Of a stretch of DNA of 11,592 nt, positions 1-7,358 are shown piece after piece. Source of the DNA: an uncultured Candidatus Midichloriaceae bacterium (lineage in GTDB: Bacteria; Pseudomonadota; Alphaproteobacteria; Rickettsiales; Midichloriaceae). Both the position numbers and the translations under genes were made by a program. The stretch covers positions 1 to 11,592 of the forward strand of contig CAJQNX010000061.1 in assembly GCA_905479795.1 (NCBI GenBank), read 5' to 3'. How positions within the stretch are numbered: the first letter of the stretch is position 1; the number at the start of each line of letters is the position of its first letter. The notes beneath the pieces are model-generated. The model saw only the letters and a list, made by a program, of their open reading frames with translations, had not been told where the DNA came from and ran no database searches.

Positions 1-2
1 CG

Positions 3-278
3 CTCACACTTGAGCAAACACTGGAGAAACTCATTAAGATAGGTGATCATGAAGCATTGTTTATAAAACAAATGGACAGGCAGCACAATTTAGAAACGAT
101 AGAAGGATTGAAGCCACATAAACAACAAAAGATGGCGAAAGAAACTAATAGACATTTTATTAAATGGCTTGCTGTAATAGGTGATAAATTAGGAATTAAA
201 AGTAGATTATTACTCGAAGATAAAATGTACAATATGGATGAGCAAATTTTAAATGATAAATCTGAAAATAAAGACTAA
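3..278 (+). CDS. 3' end of an unrecognised protein gene, cut by the window edge
   Basis: The reading frame is open from the first complete codon at base 3 to a TAA at 276-278, giving at least 91 residues with no stop, so the true start is probably outside the window; internal starts (TTG at 57, ATG at 72) would give shorter products. The visible part is hydrophilic, rich in Lys, Glu and Asp and probably helical, with a short hydrophobic patch (FIKWLAVIGDKLGI) in its second half and an acidic, lysine-rich tail. There is no membrane segment or signal peptide. I recognise no family or motif in it. It converges with cydB with a 224-nt gap between the stops and is not obviously linked to it. It could be a genuine C-terminal domain or the remnant of a decayed gene; the visible stretch cannot separate these. 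Confidence 0.5.
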   Translation, partial: LTLEQTLEKLIKIGDHEALFIKQMDRQHNLETIEGLKPHKQQKMAKETNRHFIKWLAVIGDKLGIKSRLLLEDKMYNMDEQILNDKSENKD

Positions 279-502
279 TTACTTAGATATTAATTGTTTT
301 TAATTTGGTGTGATGAAGAGGTTTGTGTTTTATACAATCCATCATGTAATCTTTCAAAATTATTGGAGAGAATATTCTAAAAATAATAATAGGTTGAAGG
401 TGGAATAAACAACCTGTAGATATAAAAGAATAATTGGTAACATGTAAATGTAATTGATGCTACTGGCTTGAGGTGATAGTGATTCACAATTTTATCGAAA
501 AT

Positions 503-1522
503 TTAGTAGGCTTTTCCTTTTTGACTTTTGCCTCTGAATACATAATAACTGTACCCAGTATAAGTTAATATTATCGGTAATATTATTACCACCCCAATAA
601 GCATCAGTGACAATGATTCTGGTCCTGCTGCTGCTTCCCAAACAGTCAATTTTCTAGGGACAGCCCATGGCCACAATGAAATTCCAAAGCCAATAAAGCC
701 AAAACAAAATAGTAGAATGGTCAATAAAAATGGTGTTAATTCATTATTTTCAATTATCGATTTATATAAAAAATATGTAGTGATAATAGTCATTAATGGT
801 ATAGGCAACAGGTATAGTATATTAGGAATTTTAAACCAAGTATAAAAAATTTCTTCGTCAATAAATGGTATCCATAGGCTAACAATACCCATTAATATTG
901 GTACATATATCATTGAGTATAATGCACATTTCTTAGCCCAGTCCTGAGTATGTTTTTCTGTTTTTAGTATCAACCATGTTGCACCCAGTAATGTGTATCC
1001 AAAAACTAAAGAAATGCCAGTTGTGATAGAAAAGGCGGTTAGCCAACTAAAATCACCACCGGTATAAACTCTTCCTTCGACTTCAAACCCTTGTATGACT
1101 GTGCCTAATATTATTCCTTGAAAAAATGCAGTTATTAAAGATCCAAAATGAAATGCAGTATTCCAAATATTTTTCTTATCTGGACTAGCTTTTGATCTAA
1201 ACTCAATTGCCATTCCTCTGAATACTAATGCAATCAGCATTAATATAATGGGCAAGTATAAAGCGGGTATAATTATGGAATAGGCCAGTGGGAATGCTAT
1301 AAATAGAACGCCACCACTTAACACCAGCCAAGTCTCATTTCCATCCCAAAAAGGGGAAATAGAGTTTACCATTGTATCCCTACAATCTTCCGTTGGTGCA
1401 AATGGTAATAAAATACCAACACCTAAGTCAAAACCATCCAGTAATACATAAAAAAATATTGAAATTACCAATATACATAACCAAACAATTGGTAAATTTA
1501 AAAAGCTCGAGAAATCCATCAT
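503..1522 (-). CDS. cydB: Cytochrome bd-type quinol oxidase subunit II (CydB)
   Basis: CydB is the inner-membrane partner of CydA in the bd oxidase, which oxidises quinol and reduces O2 to water without pumping protons. The 339-residue product is almost entirely hydrophobic helices and carries the family's N-terminal signatures: DGFDLGVG at residues 29-36, WDGNETWLV at about 59-67, and an RG..EFR segment at 102-109. The length fits the shorter CydB/CioB type. It starts 3 nt after the cydA stop, so the two form an operon. Two consecutive ATGs (1522 and 1519) are possible starts. A TAAGG element inside the 3' end of cydA (AAGG at 1531-1534) lies 8 nt before the first and supports it. No CydX-like small gene is evident downstream. 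Confidence 0.96.
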   Translation of the reverse strand: MMDFSSFLNLPIVWLCILVISIFFYVLLDGFDLGVGILLPFAPTEDCRDTMVNSISPFWDGNETWLVLSGGVLFIAFPLAYSIIIPALYLPIILMLIALVFRGMAIEFRSKASPDKKNIWNTAFHFGSLITAFFQGIILGTVIQGFEVEGRVYTGGDFSWLTAFSITTGISLVFGYTLLGATWLILKTEKHTQDWAKKCALYSMIYVPILMGIVSLWIPFIDEEIFYTWFKIPNILYLLPIPLMTIITTYFLYKSIIENNELTPFLLTILLFCFGFIGFGISLWPWAVPRKLTVWEAAAGPESLSLMLIGVVIILPIILTYTGYSYYVFRGKSQKGKAY

Positions 1523-1525
1523 AGT

Positions 1526-2926
1526 TTATGCCTTACTATACATTTTTATAAATATATCTTTTATGCGACTTGTTATTAATTTTGTTTCTTTTTTACTACT
1601 CCAATCCCCTTCATTGATACCTATTTTTACTAATTTAAAGACATAAAAAATGCCAAAACTCATCATAAATGTATAAACAATCATGAAAAGAATTAGTGTA
1701 AACAGCACTTGATGTGGAGCTATGTTAGAGACTGCTTCTGAGGTTCTTAGTAAGCCATATACAACATATGGCTGCCTTCCAACTTCTGTAACTATCCAAC
1801 CAGCCAGTATTGCAATAAATCCTGTTGGTGAGATAAGTAAACACCATTTGTGAAAATTACTTGAGGTAAACAATCTTTTTTTAAAAAATAAATAAATTCC
1901 TAAATATGCTGTAAACACCATTAAGAAACCAATTCCTACCATAATTCTAAATCCAAAGAAAACAGGTTTTACTGGTGGTCTATCTTCTTTTTTCCACGAT
2001 TTTAAACCTGTTATTTCTCCGTCAAGAGAATGAGTCAAAATAACACTGGCTAATTTGGGTATTTTTATTGCATACTTCGTTACCATTTTTTCTTCATCAG
2101 GCCATCCTATAATTGTTAAGGGCACACCTTTTTCTGTATCCCAAACTGCTTCCATTGCAGCAATTTTAGCAGGTTGATATTTTCTTGTATTAAGGCCTTG
2201 GCTATCTCCAACAAAAATTTGTATAGGGATTAGTATAGCTACAAAAAAGATGGCCATTGTAAGCATAATTTTAGCATGTTCTAAATATCTTTTTTTAATC
2301 AAATAATATGATGCAATTCCTGCTATAACAAAAGCTGTAGTAATATACGTTGCAAAAAGCATATGAAAAAATCTATATGGAAAAGATGGATTGAAAATGA
2401 TCTTCATCCAGCTCGTTGGATAAAATATTCCATCACTACCTATTACATAACCTGTAGGTGTATGCATCCAGCTGCTGGCTGCGAGTATCCAAAATGCAGA
2501 TATTACTGTTCCAATGGCCACCATGCACGTGGCAAAAAAGTGAATTTTATTACTAACTCTATCTCTTCCAAATAGCATTACACCCAAGAAGCCAGCTTCT
2601 AGGAAGAAAGCTGTTAGAACTTCATATCCAAACAGTGGCCCAATGACATTGCTGGTTTTATCGGAAAACACAGCCCAATTAGTACCAAATTGGTATGACA
2701 TGACGACTCCTGTCACAACTCCCATCCCAAAGGTAACAGCAAATATCTTTATTAAAAATCTATAAATTTCAATGTATACAGGGTGTTTTGTTTTTAACCA
2801 TATAGCTTCTAATACAGCTAATAAACTAGCCAATCCAATTGTGAAGGAAGGGAAAATTATATGAAATGATATAACAAATGCAAATTGAATTCTTGATAAA
2901 AACTCAGTGCTTAAATCTAAAAACAT
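1526..2926 (-). CDS. cydA: Cytochrome bd-type quinol oxidase subunit I (CydA), short Q-loop type
   Basis: CydA carries the haems of the bd oxidase and the quinol-oxidising Q loop; it sits in the inner membrane and supports respiration at low oxygen. In the 466-residue product the haem ligands appear conserved: His22 in the first helix, His188 (RFFHMLF) and Met329 (FRIMVG). The helix-3 acidic pair Glu102/Glu110 lies in GYEVLTAFFLEAG, the quinol-site residues Lys254 and Glu259 in PAKIAAMEA after GDSQG (240-244), and the GRQP motif is at 383-386. The stretch from GDSQG to FRIMVG is short, and the protein is shorter than E. coli CydA (522 residues), which suggests the short-Q-loop (CioA-like) class. 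It heads the cydA-cydB operon and diverges from ftsY across a 153-nt spacer. No convincing Shine-Dalgarno precedes the ATG. Confidence 0.97.
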   Translation of the reverse strand: MFLDLSTEFLSRIQFAFVISFHIIFPSFTIGLASLLAVLEAIWLKTKHPVYIEIYRFLIKIFAVTFGMGVVTGVVMSYQFGTNWAVFSDKTSNVIGPLFGYEVLTAFFLEAGFLGVMLFGRDRVSNKIHFFATCMVAIGTVISAFWILAASSWMHTPTGYVIGSDGIFYPTSWMKIIFNPSFPYRFFHMLFATYITTAFVIAGIASYYLIKKRYLEHAKIMLTMAIFFVAILIPIQIFVGDSQGLNTRKYQPAKIAAMEAVWDTEKGVPLTIIGWPDEEKMVTKYAIKIPKLASVILTHSLDGEITGLKSWKKEDRPPVKPVFFGFRIMVGIGFLMVFTAYLGIYLFFKKRLFTSSNFHKWCLLISPTGFIAILAGWIVTEVGRQPYVVYGLLRTSEAVSNIAPHQVLFTLILFMIVYTFMMSFGIFYVFKLVKIGINEGDWSSKKETKLITSRIKDIFIKMYSKA

Positions 2927-3079
2927 AATGCATATTCATAAATTACTTTCATCCTGATTCTATTATTAGTTCAGTGATAAAGCAACATCCAACTACATTA
3001 ATTACTAAATTAAAAATGAATAATTTTAAATAAAGTATTTTTATGTTATTTGTATTTTTTATTAATTTAAATTAAAATT

Positions 3080-3994
3080 ATGAAGAATTGGTTTAGTAAA
3101 TTAAAGAGTGGACTAAGCAAAACATCTACAAACTTAGGTGCTAATTTAAAAAAGGCCTTTGCTTTAAATAGACCTAATAAAGAAGTATTAGATGATATAG
3201 AAGAAATATTAATATCAAATGATTTAGGTGTAAAATTTTCTAATGAAGTTATTGAGAAGATATCAAAAAAAAGTTTTAACACCAATATAACTAAGCAAAT
3301 GGTTGTTGGTTGTGTAGTTGAAGAAATACAATCTATATTGGAGCCATATACGAAAGAGTTAATTATCCCAAATGCAGAATCACCCTATACAATTATTTTC
3401 TCAGGTATAAATGGCAGTGGAAAGACAACTTCGCTAGGTAAAATAGCATATAAATTACAACAAGCTGGTAATAAAGTGCTGATTGCAGCAGGGGATAGTT
3501 TTAGGGCTTCTGCAACCGAACAATTAGAAATTTGGGCAGAAAGGTCCAATTGCGAAATAGTAACGGGGGAATATAAATCAGATCCTGCTAGCATTGCTTA
3601 TAAAGCTTTAATAAAAGCAAAGGCTGAAAATTTTGATGTGCTATTAATTGATACAGCAGGCAGGATGCATAATAAAATTGATTTAATGAATGAATTGCAA
3701 AAAATAAATAAAGTTCTGAAAAAAAATGATGAGCATTTGCCTCAATTAAATTTACTTGTGATTGATTCTACTATTGGACAAACTGCAATTAAACAAGTTG
3801 AGAACTTTAAAGATATTGTTGATATTAATGGGATTATATTAACAAAACTTGATGGTACTTCTAAAGCGGGTGTTATAGTTCCGATTACTCAAAAATTTAA
3901 ATTACCAATTTATTATATTGGAATAGGGGAGAGCATAGAAGATTTAAACACATTTTCTGCAAAAGATTTTGCAGAAGCTCTGCTATCTAATTAG
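3080..3994 (+). CDS. ftsY: Signal recognition particle receptor FtsY
   Basis: FtsY is the SRP-type GTPase that docks SRP-ribosome complexes at the inner membrane for co-translational insertion of membrane proteins. The 304-residue product has only a short N-terminal segment with basic and amphipathic character, then the four-helix N domain (about 20-95) and the GTPase G domain. Visible motifs are the P-loop GINGSGKTT (109-117), GDSFRASATEQL (about 138-149), DTAGR (191-195), TKLDG (255-259) and the C-terminal GIGESIEDL (281-289). Two normally conserved stretches are altered: DSTIGQTA at 229-236, where DATTGQNA-type is usual, and TKLDGTSKAG, where TKLDGTAKGG is usual. The long acidic A domain of E. 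coli FtsY is absent, as in many alphaproteobacteria. No Shine-Dalgarno is visible. Its stop lies 12 nt from the stop of the convergent patatin gene, with no hairpin terminator between them. Confidence 0.96.
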   Translation: MKNWFSKLKSGLSKTSTNLGANLKKAFALNRPNKEVLDDIEEILISNDLGVKFSNEVIEKISKKSFNTNITKQMVVGCVVEEIQSILEPYTKELIIPNAESPYTIIFSGINGSGKTTSLGKIAYKLQQAGNKVLIAAGDSFRASATEQLEIWAERSNCEIVTGEYKSDPASIAYKALIKAKAENFDVLLIDTAGRMHNKIDLMNELQKINKVLKKNDEHLPQLNLLVIDSTIGQTAIKQVENFKDIVDINGIILTKLDGTSKAGVIVPITQKFKLPIYYIGIGESIEDLNTFSAKDFAEALLSN

Positions 3995-4006
3995 GCGGTA
4001 GTTACC

Positions 4007-4942
4007 TTATTTGTTATTACGATTAAACAATTGCTTGTTATTATTAATTAATTTCTCTCCTGCATCAAAACCGAGTTGAAATAATTCAATTTTATTTTCT
4101 TTATTTAAGTCATCCAACCAATCGTATTTTGATGTATCAATATTAACTGAAATATCTGCATAACCTTCTTGTTCTAATGAAAGTTTATGGTAGGTTATCC
4201 AACTACTTCTATATAATATTGAGAGATTATTTGTTATCTCACTATCCGGAGGAGGGGATACTATATTCACTGCAATTATGATATTTGGTTTGAATTGTAA
4301 AGCCTCTTTCACTGGGACAGGTGAAATTACACCTCCATCAATTAGTAGTTTATTTCCAATTTCTACAGGTTTGTATAGACCAGGTATTGCACAACTGGCA
4401 AAAATACTGTCCTTAATTGGACCAGAATTAAAAATTTGAGCTTTGTTAGAATTTATATCGGTTGTAACGACTACGAGAGGTATTTTCAATTCTTCGAAAT
4501 TATTTGCTCTAATATTTTTTATCAAAAATTTATTAAATTGTTTAAATCCAGAGGGGCTATTAAATAATGTGGCGCCAATAAAATTGACTGCAGGACTTCC
4601 TTGTAAAAAATCCTTTCTACTAGCATTGATTAAAATTTCTTTAACTTTGGCTGGTTCTTTACTATCTGCATAGAGTAGTCCTACCAATGATCCGGCGCTA
4701 GAACCAACTATTAAATCAATCGGGATATTATGTTTTTCAAATGCAGCAATTACACCAGCATGGGTAATTCCTTTACTTCCTGCACCACTTAAAACTAAAG
4801 CAATGTTTATTTTCTTATTTTTGTCCCATTTCTCTGATGGATATTCATTTATTTGATGGTTTGCATATTTACATGAATTAAAAAATATTAGTAATAACAA
4901 AAAATATATGAAATTTCTGAAATTTAAAAAATTAATTCTCAT
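4007..4942 (-). CDS. Patatin-like phospholipase with a lipoprotein-type signal
   Basis: This is a patatin-family serine hydrolase with a Ser-Asp dyad; family members cleave acyl chains from phospholipids or related esters. The 311-residue protein shows the oxyanion-hole loop GAGSKG (53-58), the nucleophile elbow GSSAG (80-84, Ser82 as nucleophile), ASCAIPG (182-188) and the DGG motif with the second catalytic residue Asp202. The N-terminus has basic residues, a hydrophobic stretch at about 11-21 and FNSC ending at Cys24, which resembles a lipobox although Asn and Phe are not ideal in it. It is therefore probably a membrane-anchored envelope lipoprotein. This differs from the signal-less secreted Pat1/Pat2 effectors of Rickettsia and is closer to the RssA-like bacterial group. 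It lies 142 nt downstream of glyA on the same strand and may have its own promoter. The catalytic call is firm; substrate and role are unknown. Confidence 0.92.
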   Translation of the reverse strand: MRINFLNFRNFIYFLLLLIFFNSCKYANHQINEYPSEKWDKNKKINIALVLSGAGSKGITHAGVIAAFEKHNIPIDLIVGSSAGSLVGLLYADSKEPAKVKEILINASRKDFLQGSPAVNFIGATLFNSPSGFKQFNKFLIKNIRANNFEELKIPLVVVTTDINSNKAQIFNSGPIKDSIFASCAIPGLYKPVEIGNKLLIDGGVISPVPVKEALQFKPNIIIAVNIVSPPPDSEITNNLSILYRSSWITYHKLSLEQEGYADISVNIDTSKYDWLDDLNKENKIELFQLGFDAGEKLINNNKQLFNRNNK

Positions 4943-5084
4943 TTTAGTAGTTTTGAAAAAATTTTAGTCTGAGTGTACATGGTATCGTAGAGTAAATAAA
5001 AAGTACATCTTTGTGGTTGTTAATAATTACCAAATACAGTTAGGGATAACTACTTGGGTGCTACGTTCATTCGTATCCCCAATA

Positions 5085-6353
5085 TCAATAAATAGGGAAT
5101 TCTTTACATAAGCTCAGCACCTTTTCAAGTGTAGCATCTTTAGTTAATGAATTTATTTCTCCATTTTTTGCTAAATCATCAAGAACATCTGCAATTAAAT
5201 TTGATATGAGTCTAAATTCAGCTTCTTTAAAGCCTCTTGTTGTAGCAGCAGCACTTCCAAGTCTAATTCCTGAGGTGATGAATGGCTTAGCATCATCAAA
5301 TGGTATACCATTTTTATTACAAGTTAAACCTACTTTTTCCAGAAATTCTTCTGCAAGTTTCCCAGTAATTTTATGTTTTCTTAGATCAACAAGTAAAAGG
5401 TGGGTGTCTGTTCCACCAGTTACTATATTATACCCTCTATTTAATAAGCCATCTGCTAATGTTTTGGCATTGAGTAAAACTTGATTGATGTAATTCTTAA
5501 AAGATGGTTGTAATGCTTCACCGAATGCAACTGCTTTTGCAGCTATAACATGCATTAGGGGGCCACCTTGTATGCCAGGAAATATTCCTGAATTAATTTT
5601 TTTAAAAATATCTTCATGATTAGTCAGTATAATTCCACCTCTTGGACCCCTCAATGTTTTATGTGTTGTTGATGTCACAACATGAGCATGCTCAATGGGG
5701 CTTTGGTGATATCCAGTAGCAACTATGCCAGAAATATGCGCCATATCAACTAATAAATAGGCCCCAACTAAATCTGCAATTTTTCTGAATTTTGCAAAAT
5801 CAATTTTTCTTGGATACGCTGATCCACCTGCAATAATTAATTTGGGTTTTGCTTGCTTAACAATTTTTTCAATTTGATTATAATCTAGCTCATAAGTTTC
5901 TTTATCTACAAAGTAATGCTCTATATCAAACCACTTTCCAGATAGGTTAACTTTTGAACCATGCGTAAGATGACCACCACAGTCTAAAGATAAGCTAACA
6001 ATCTTATCACCGGCATTAAGCAAAGCTAGAAACACTGCTTGATTTGCTTGAGAACCGGAATGTGCTTGGACATTTGCAAAATTTACAGAATATAATTCTT
6101 TTAACCTTTCAATTGCTAAATTTTCAATTTTATCAACAAATTCACATCCACCATAATAACGTCTACCAGGATAGCCTTCAGCATATTTGTTGGTAAGTAT
6201 CGAACCTTGAGCTTCAAGCACTGCATTACTCACTATATTTTCTGATGCAATCAGCTCAATTGAATTTTGTTGTCTGTTTAACTCTGCATCAATGCAGTCT
6301 TGGATGATGCTATCTGAGTGTGATAAATTCTTATAAAAGAAGTCTCTCTCCAT
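5085..6353 (-). CDS. glyA: Serine hydroxymethyltransferase
   Basis: GlyA is the cytosolic pyridoxal-phosphate enzyme that interconverts serine plus tetrahydrofolate with glycine plus 5,10-methylene-THF, the one-carbon donor for thymidylate synthesis. The 422-residue product is full length for the bacterial family. It shows IELIASENIVS near the N-terminus, NKYAEGYPGRRYYGG (55-69), CGGHLTHGS (125-133), DMAHISG (203-209) and the PLP-lysine motif STTHKTLRGPRGG with Lys232. The substrate-carboxylate Arg364 is in SGIRLGSAAATTRG, where GTPAATTRG is usual, a mild deviation. The ATG lies only 19 nt after the CCA end of tRNA-Leu on the same strand, with no Shine-Dalgarno between, so the gene is probably expressed from the tRNA promoter and released by tRNA processing. 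Upstream in-frame starts would run into the tRNA. Confidence 0.98.
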   Translation of the reverse strand: MERDFFYKNLSHSDSIIQDCIDAELNRQQNSIELIASENIVSNAVLEAQGSILTNKYAEGYPGRRYYGGCEFVDKIENLAIERLKELYSVNFANVQAHSGSQANQAVFLALLNAGDKIVSLSLDCGGHLTHGSKVNLSGKWFDIEHYFVDKETYELDYNQIEKIVKQAKPKLIIAGGSAYPRKIDFAKFRKIADLVGAYLLVDMAHISGIVATGYHQSPIEHAHVVTSTTHKTLRGPRGGIILTNHEDIFKKINSGIFPGIQGGPLMHVIAAKAVAFGEALQPSFKNYINQVLLNAKTLADGLLNRGYNIVTGGTDTHLLLVDLRKHKITGKLAEEFLEKVGLTCNKNGIPFDDAKPFITSGIRLGSAAATTRGFKEAEFRLISNLIADVLDDLAKNGEINSLTKDATLEKVLSLCKEFPIY

Positions 6354-6372
6354 ATTAATGATATTTAATGAA

Positions 6373-6459
6373 TGGTACCCGCAGCCGGACTTGAACCGGC
6401 AAGGGATGAACTCCCCACGGATTTTAAGTCCGTTATGTCTACCATTCCATCATGCGGGC
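6373..6459 (-). tRNA. tRNA-Leu (anticodon UAA), CCA encoded
   Basis: The minus strand folds as an 87-nt class II tRNA. The acceptor arms GCCCGCA and TGCGGGT pair with a terminal G-U, as in E. coli tRNA-Leu(UAA). The anticodon stem ACGGA/TCCGT encloses CTTAAAA, giving anticodon TAA for the UUA codon, a heavily used codon in AT-rich genomes. A long variable arm with a GGG/CCC stem and the T arm GCCGG-TTCAAGT-CCGGC follow. The discriminator is A and the CCA tail is genomically encoded at 6375-6373. glyA begins 19 nt downstream on the same strand. Confidence 0.97.
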
Positions 6460-6474
6460 ATACAATACTTAAGC

Positions 6475-6502
6475 ATTATGTATAATCAATAAATTATTTC
6501 AA
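6475..6502 (-). promoter_or_regulatory. Candidate sigma-70 promoter for tRNA-Leu and glyA
   Basis: On the minus strand a TTGAAA (-35, 6502-6497) and a CATAAT (-10, 6480-6475) are separated by 16 nt. Transcription would begin near 6468, leaving a leader of roughly 9 nt before the mature tRNA-Leu 5' end, a typical layout for a tRNA gene. Alternative hexamers overlap it (TTGTTG with TACATA, 17-nt spacer). The call rests on consensus match and position only; in such AT-rich DNA chance matches are common. Confidence 0.45.
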
Positions 6503-6592
6503 CAACTTTTTGCAATTTTATAGTTTTTATTTGTTAATTAAGGTGATAATGGTAGTTTATTAGTTATAATTTTCATATATCACTTAAATTGT

Positions 6593-6615
6593 TTCATTTT
6601 AAAAAAGAAAATGAA
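6593..6615. repeat. Short AT-rich inverted repeat (8-bp arms)
   Basis: TTCATTTT at 6593-6600 and AAAATGAA at 6608-6615 are perfect inverted arms around a 7-nt A-rich loop. It lies about 145 nt beyond the dCMP deaminase stop and about 90 nt upstream of the tRNA-Leu promoter. The stem has one G-C pair per arm and no strong U-run follows it on the minus strand, so it is a poor intrinsic terminator. It may be a weak transcription end or chance. Confidence 0.3.
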
Positions 6616-6758
6616 TATGTGATTCCTATTCTTTAAAATACTATACACCTAGTTATTTTAAGCTTTATTACAAAGAAAAATTGAGCATGAAATGAAGTTA
6701 AAAATGGGATAAAAAGATCAGATTTGCAAATTTGTTTGTTTAACTTGATGATAATGTT

Positions 6759-7277
6759 TTATATAATTTCGAATTCATTGCCTTGATATAATCCTTTTGA
6801 ATCTATTAATATTCCAGAAAATTTTCTTATTTTTATATTAGCTTCAAGCATTAATTCGTTTGATATTTTAATACTTTCTTGCCAATTTTCATATTGATTT
6901 TCTTTAGTGTTCCCTGGAAAATTTTCATCATATATCACTTCGATAACTCCTGCTTGAATGATGCTTTTAGCGCACCTGGAGCATGGTATCCAAGGTGTGT
7001 AAATAGAGCATCCTTTTGATGATATTCCATTTCTTGCGCAGTGTAATATGGCATTTTCTTCAGCATGATTGGAGGAAAGATATTTATAATTTTTATCAGT
7101 ATATCTGTTTAACTTATCGTCAATATTCCTGGGCAAACCATTATAACCTGTTGAGATAATTTCTTTATCTACACCAACAATGACAGCTCCTACTCTTGTG
7201 CTAGGATCTTTGCTCTTCATTGAAATTAAATAAGCTAAGGTCATAAAGTACTGATCCCAAGAATAATTTTTTATCAT
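6759..7277 (-). CDS. Deoxycytidylate (dCMP) deaminase family protein
   Basis: This is a zinc-dependent cytidine/deoxycytidylate deaminase fold protein of 172 residues, close to the usual length for dCMP deaminase. Members convert dCMP to dUMP, the substrate of thymidylate synthase. Zinc-site and catalytic residues are visible: His71 and Glu73 in HAEENAI, and Cys99 and Cys102 in PCSRC. The substrate-binding signature GYNGLPR (44-50) and DPSTRVGAVIV near the N-terminus are typical of dCMP rather than cytidine or tRNA-adenosine deaminases. It lies 81 nt downstream of phzF on the same strand, so it may share that transcript or use one of the AT-rich -10-like boxes in the gap. With GlyA nearby it fits dTMP supply. 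No Shine-Dalgarno precedes the ATG. Confidence 0.9.
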   Translation of the reverse strand: MIKNYSWDQYFMTLAYLISMKSKDPSTRVGAVIVGVDKEIISTGYNGLPRNIDDKLNRYTDKNYKYLSSNHAEENAILHCARNGISSKGCSIYTPWIPCSRCAKSIIQAGVIEVIYDENFPGNTKENQYENWQESIKISNELMLEANIKIRKFSGILIDSKGLYQGNEFEII

Positions 7278-7358
7278 AATGTACGACTACCTAGTTTATA
7301 ATAAATAGATATCCTATAATTTAAGATTATAAAAGATAAAATAAAGTAATTATGTTAA

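Larger units (their letters stand above)
6460..6758. other. Non-coding 299-nt spacer between tRNA-Leu and the dCMP deaminase gene
   Basis: This is the longest gene-free stretch in the window. Its right end follows the stop of the dCMP deaminase gene and its left end holds the candidate tRNA-Leu promoter. It is very AT-rich, and I see no convincing reading frame in it. Besides the promoter it contains a perfect 8-bp inverted repeat at 6593-6615 and a short palindrome (ATTTGCAAAT, about 6722-6731). I find no conserved RNA structure, riboswitch or terminator with a clear U-tract. Confidence 0.6.

Noticed and set aside
377..502. Open frame continuing in frame beyond the cydB stop on the minus strand, a possible lost C-terminal extension or CydX-like peptide
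   Set aside because: It runs only about 42 codons before a TAG at 379-377, has no ATG start and shows no CydX-like hydrophobic pattern. CydB is already a normal length.
2363..2575. A 70-codon plus-strand open frame inside cydA
   Set aside because: It is antisense to a clearly conserved cydA region and its Cys/Lys-rich translation resembles no protein. It is a shadow of the real gene.
3995..4006. Possible bidirectional terminator in the 12-nt gap between ftsY and the patatin gene
   Set aside because: The near-palindrome GGTAGTTACC leaves a loop that is too small, and there is no adequate stem or U-tract.
5042..5078. Inverted arms GGGATA and TATCCC between glyA and the patatin gene, a possible terminator or palindromic element
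   Set aside because: The arms are only 6 bp with a loop of about 25 nt and no following U-run on the minus strand. I see no second copy of the element in the window.
4943..5084. The repeated hexamer GTACAT in the patatin upstream region as a possible operator
   Set aside because: Only two short copies with irregular spacing, and no known regulator site matches.
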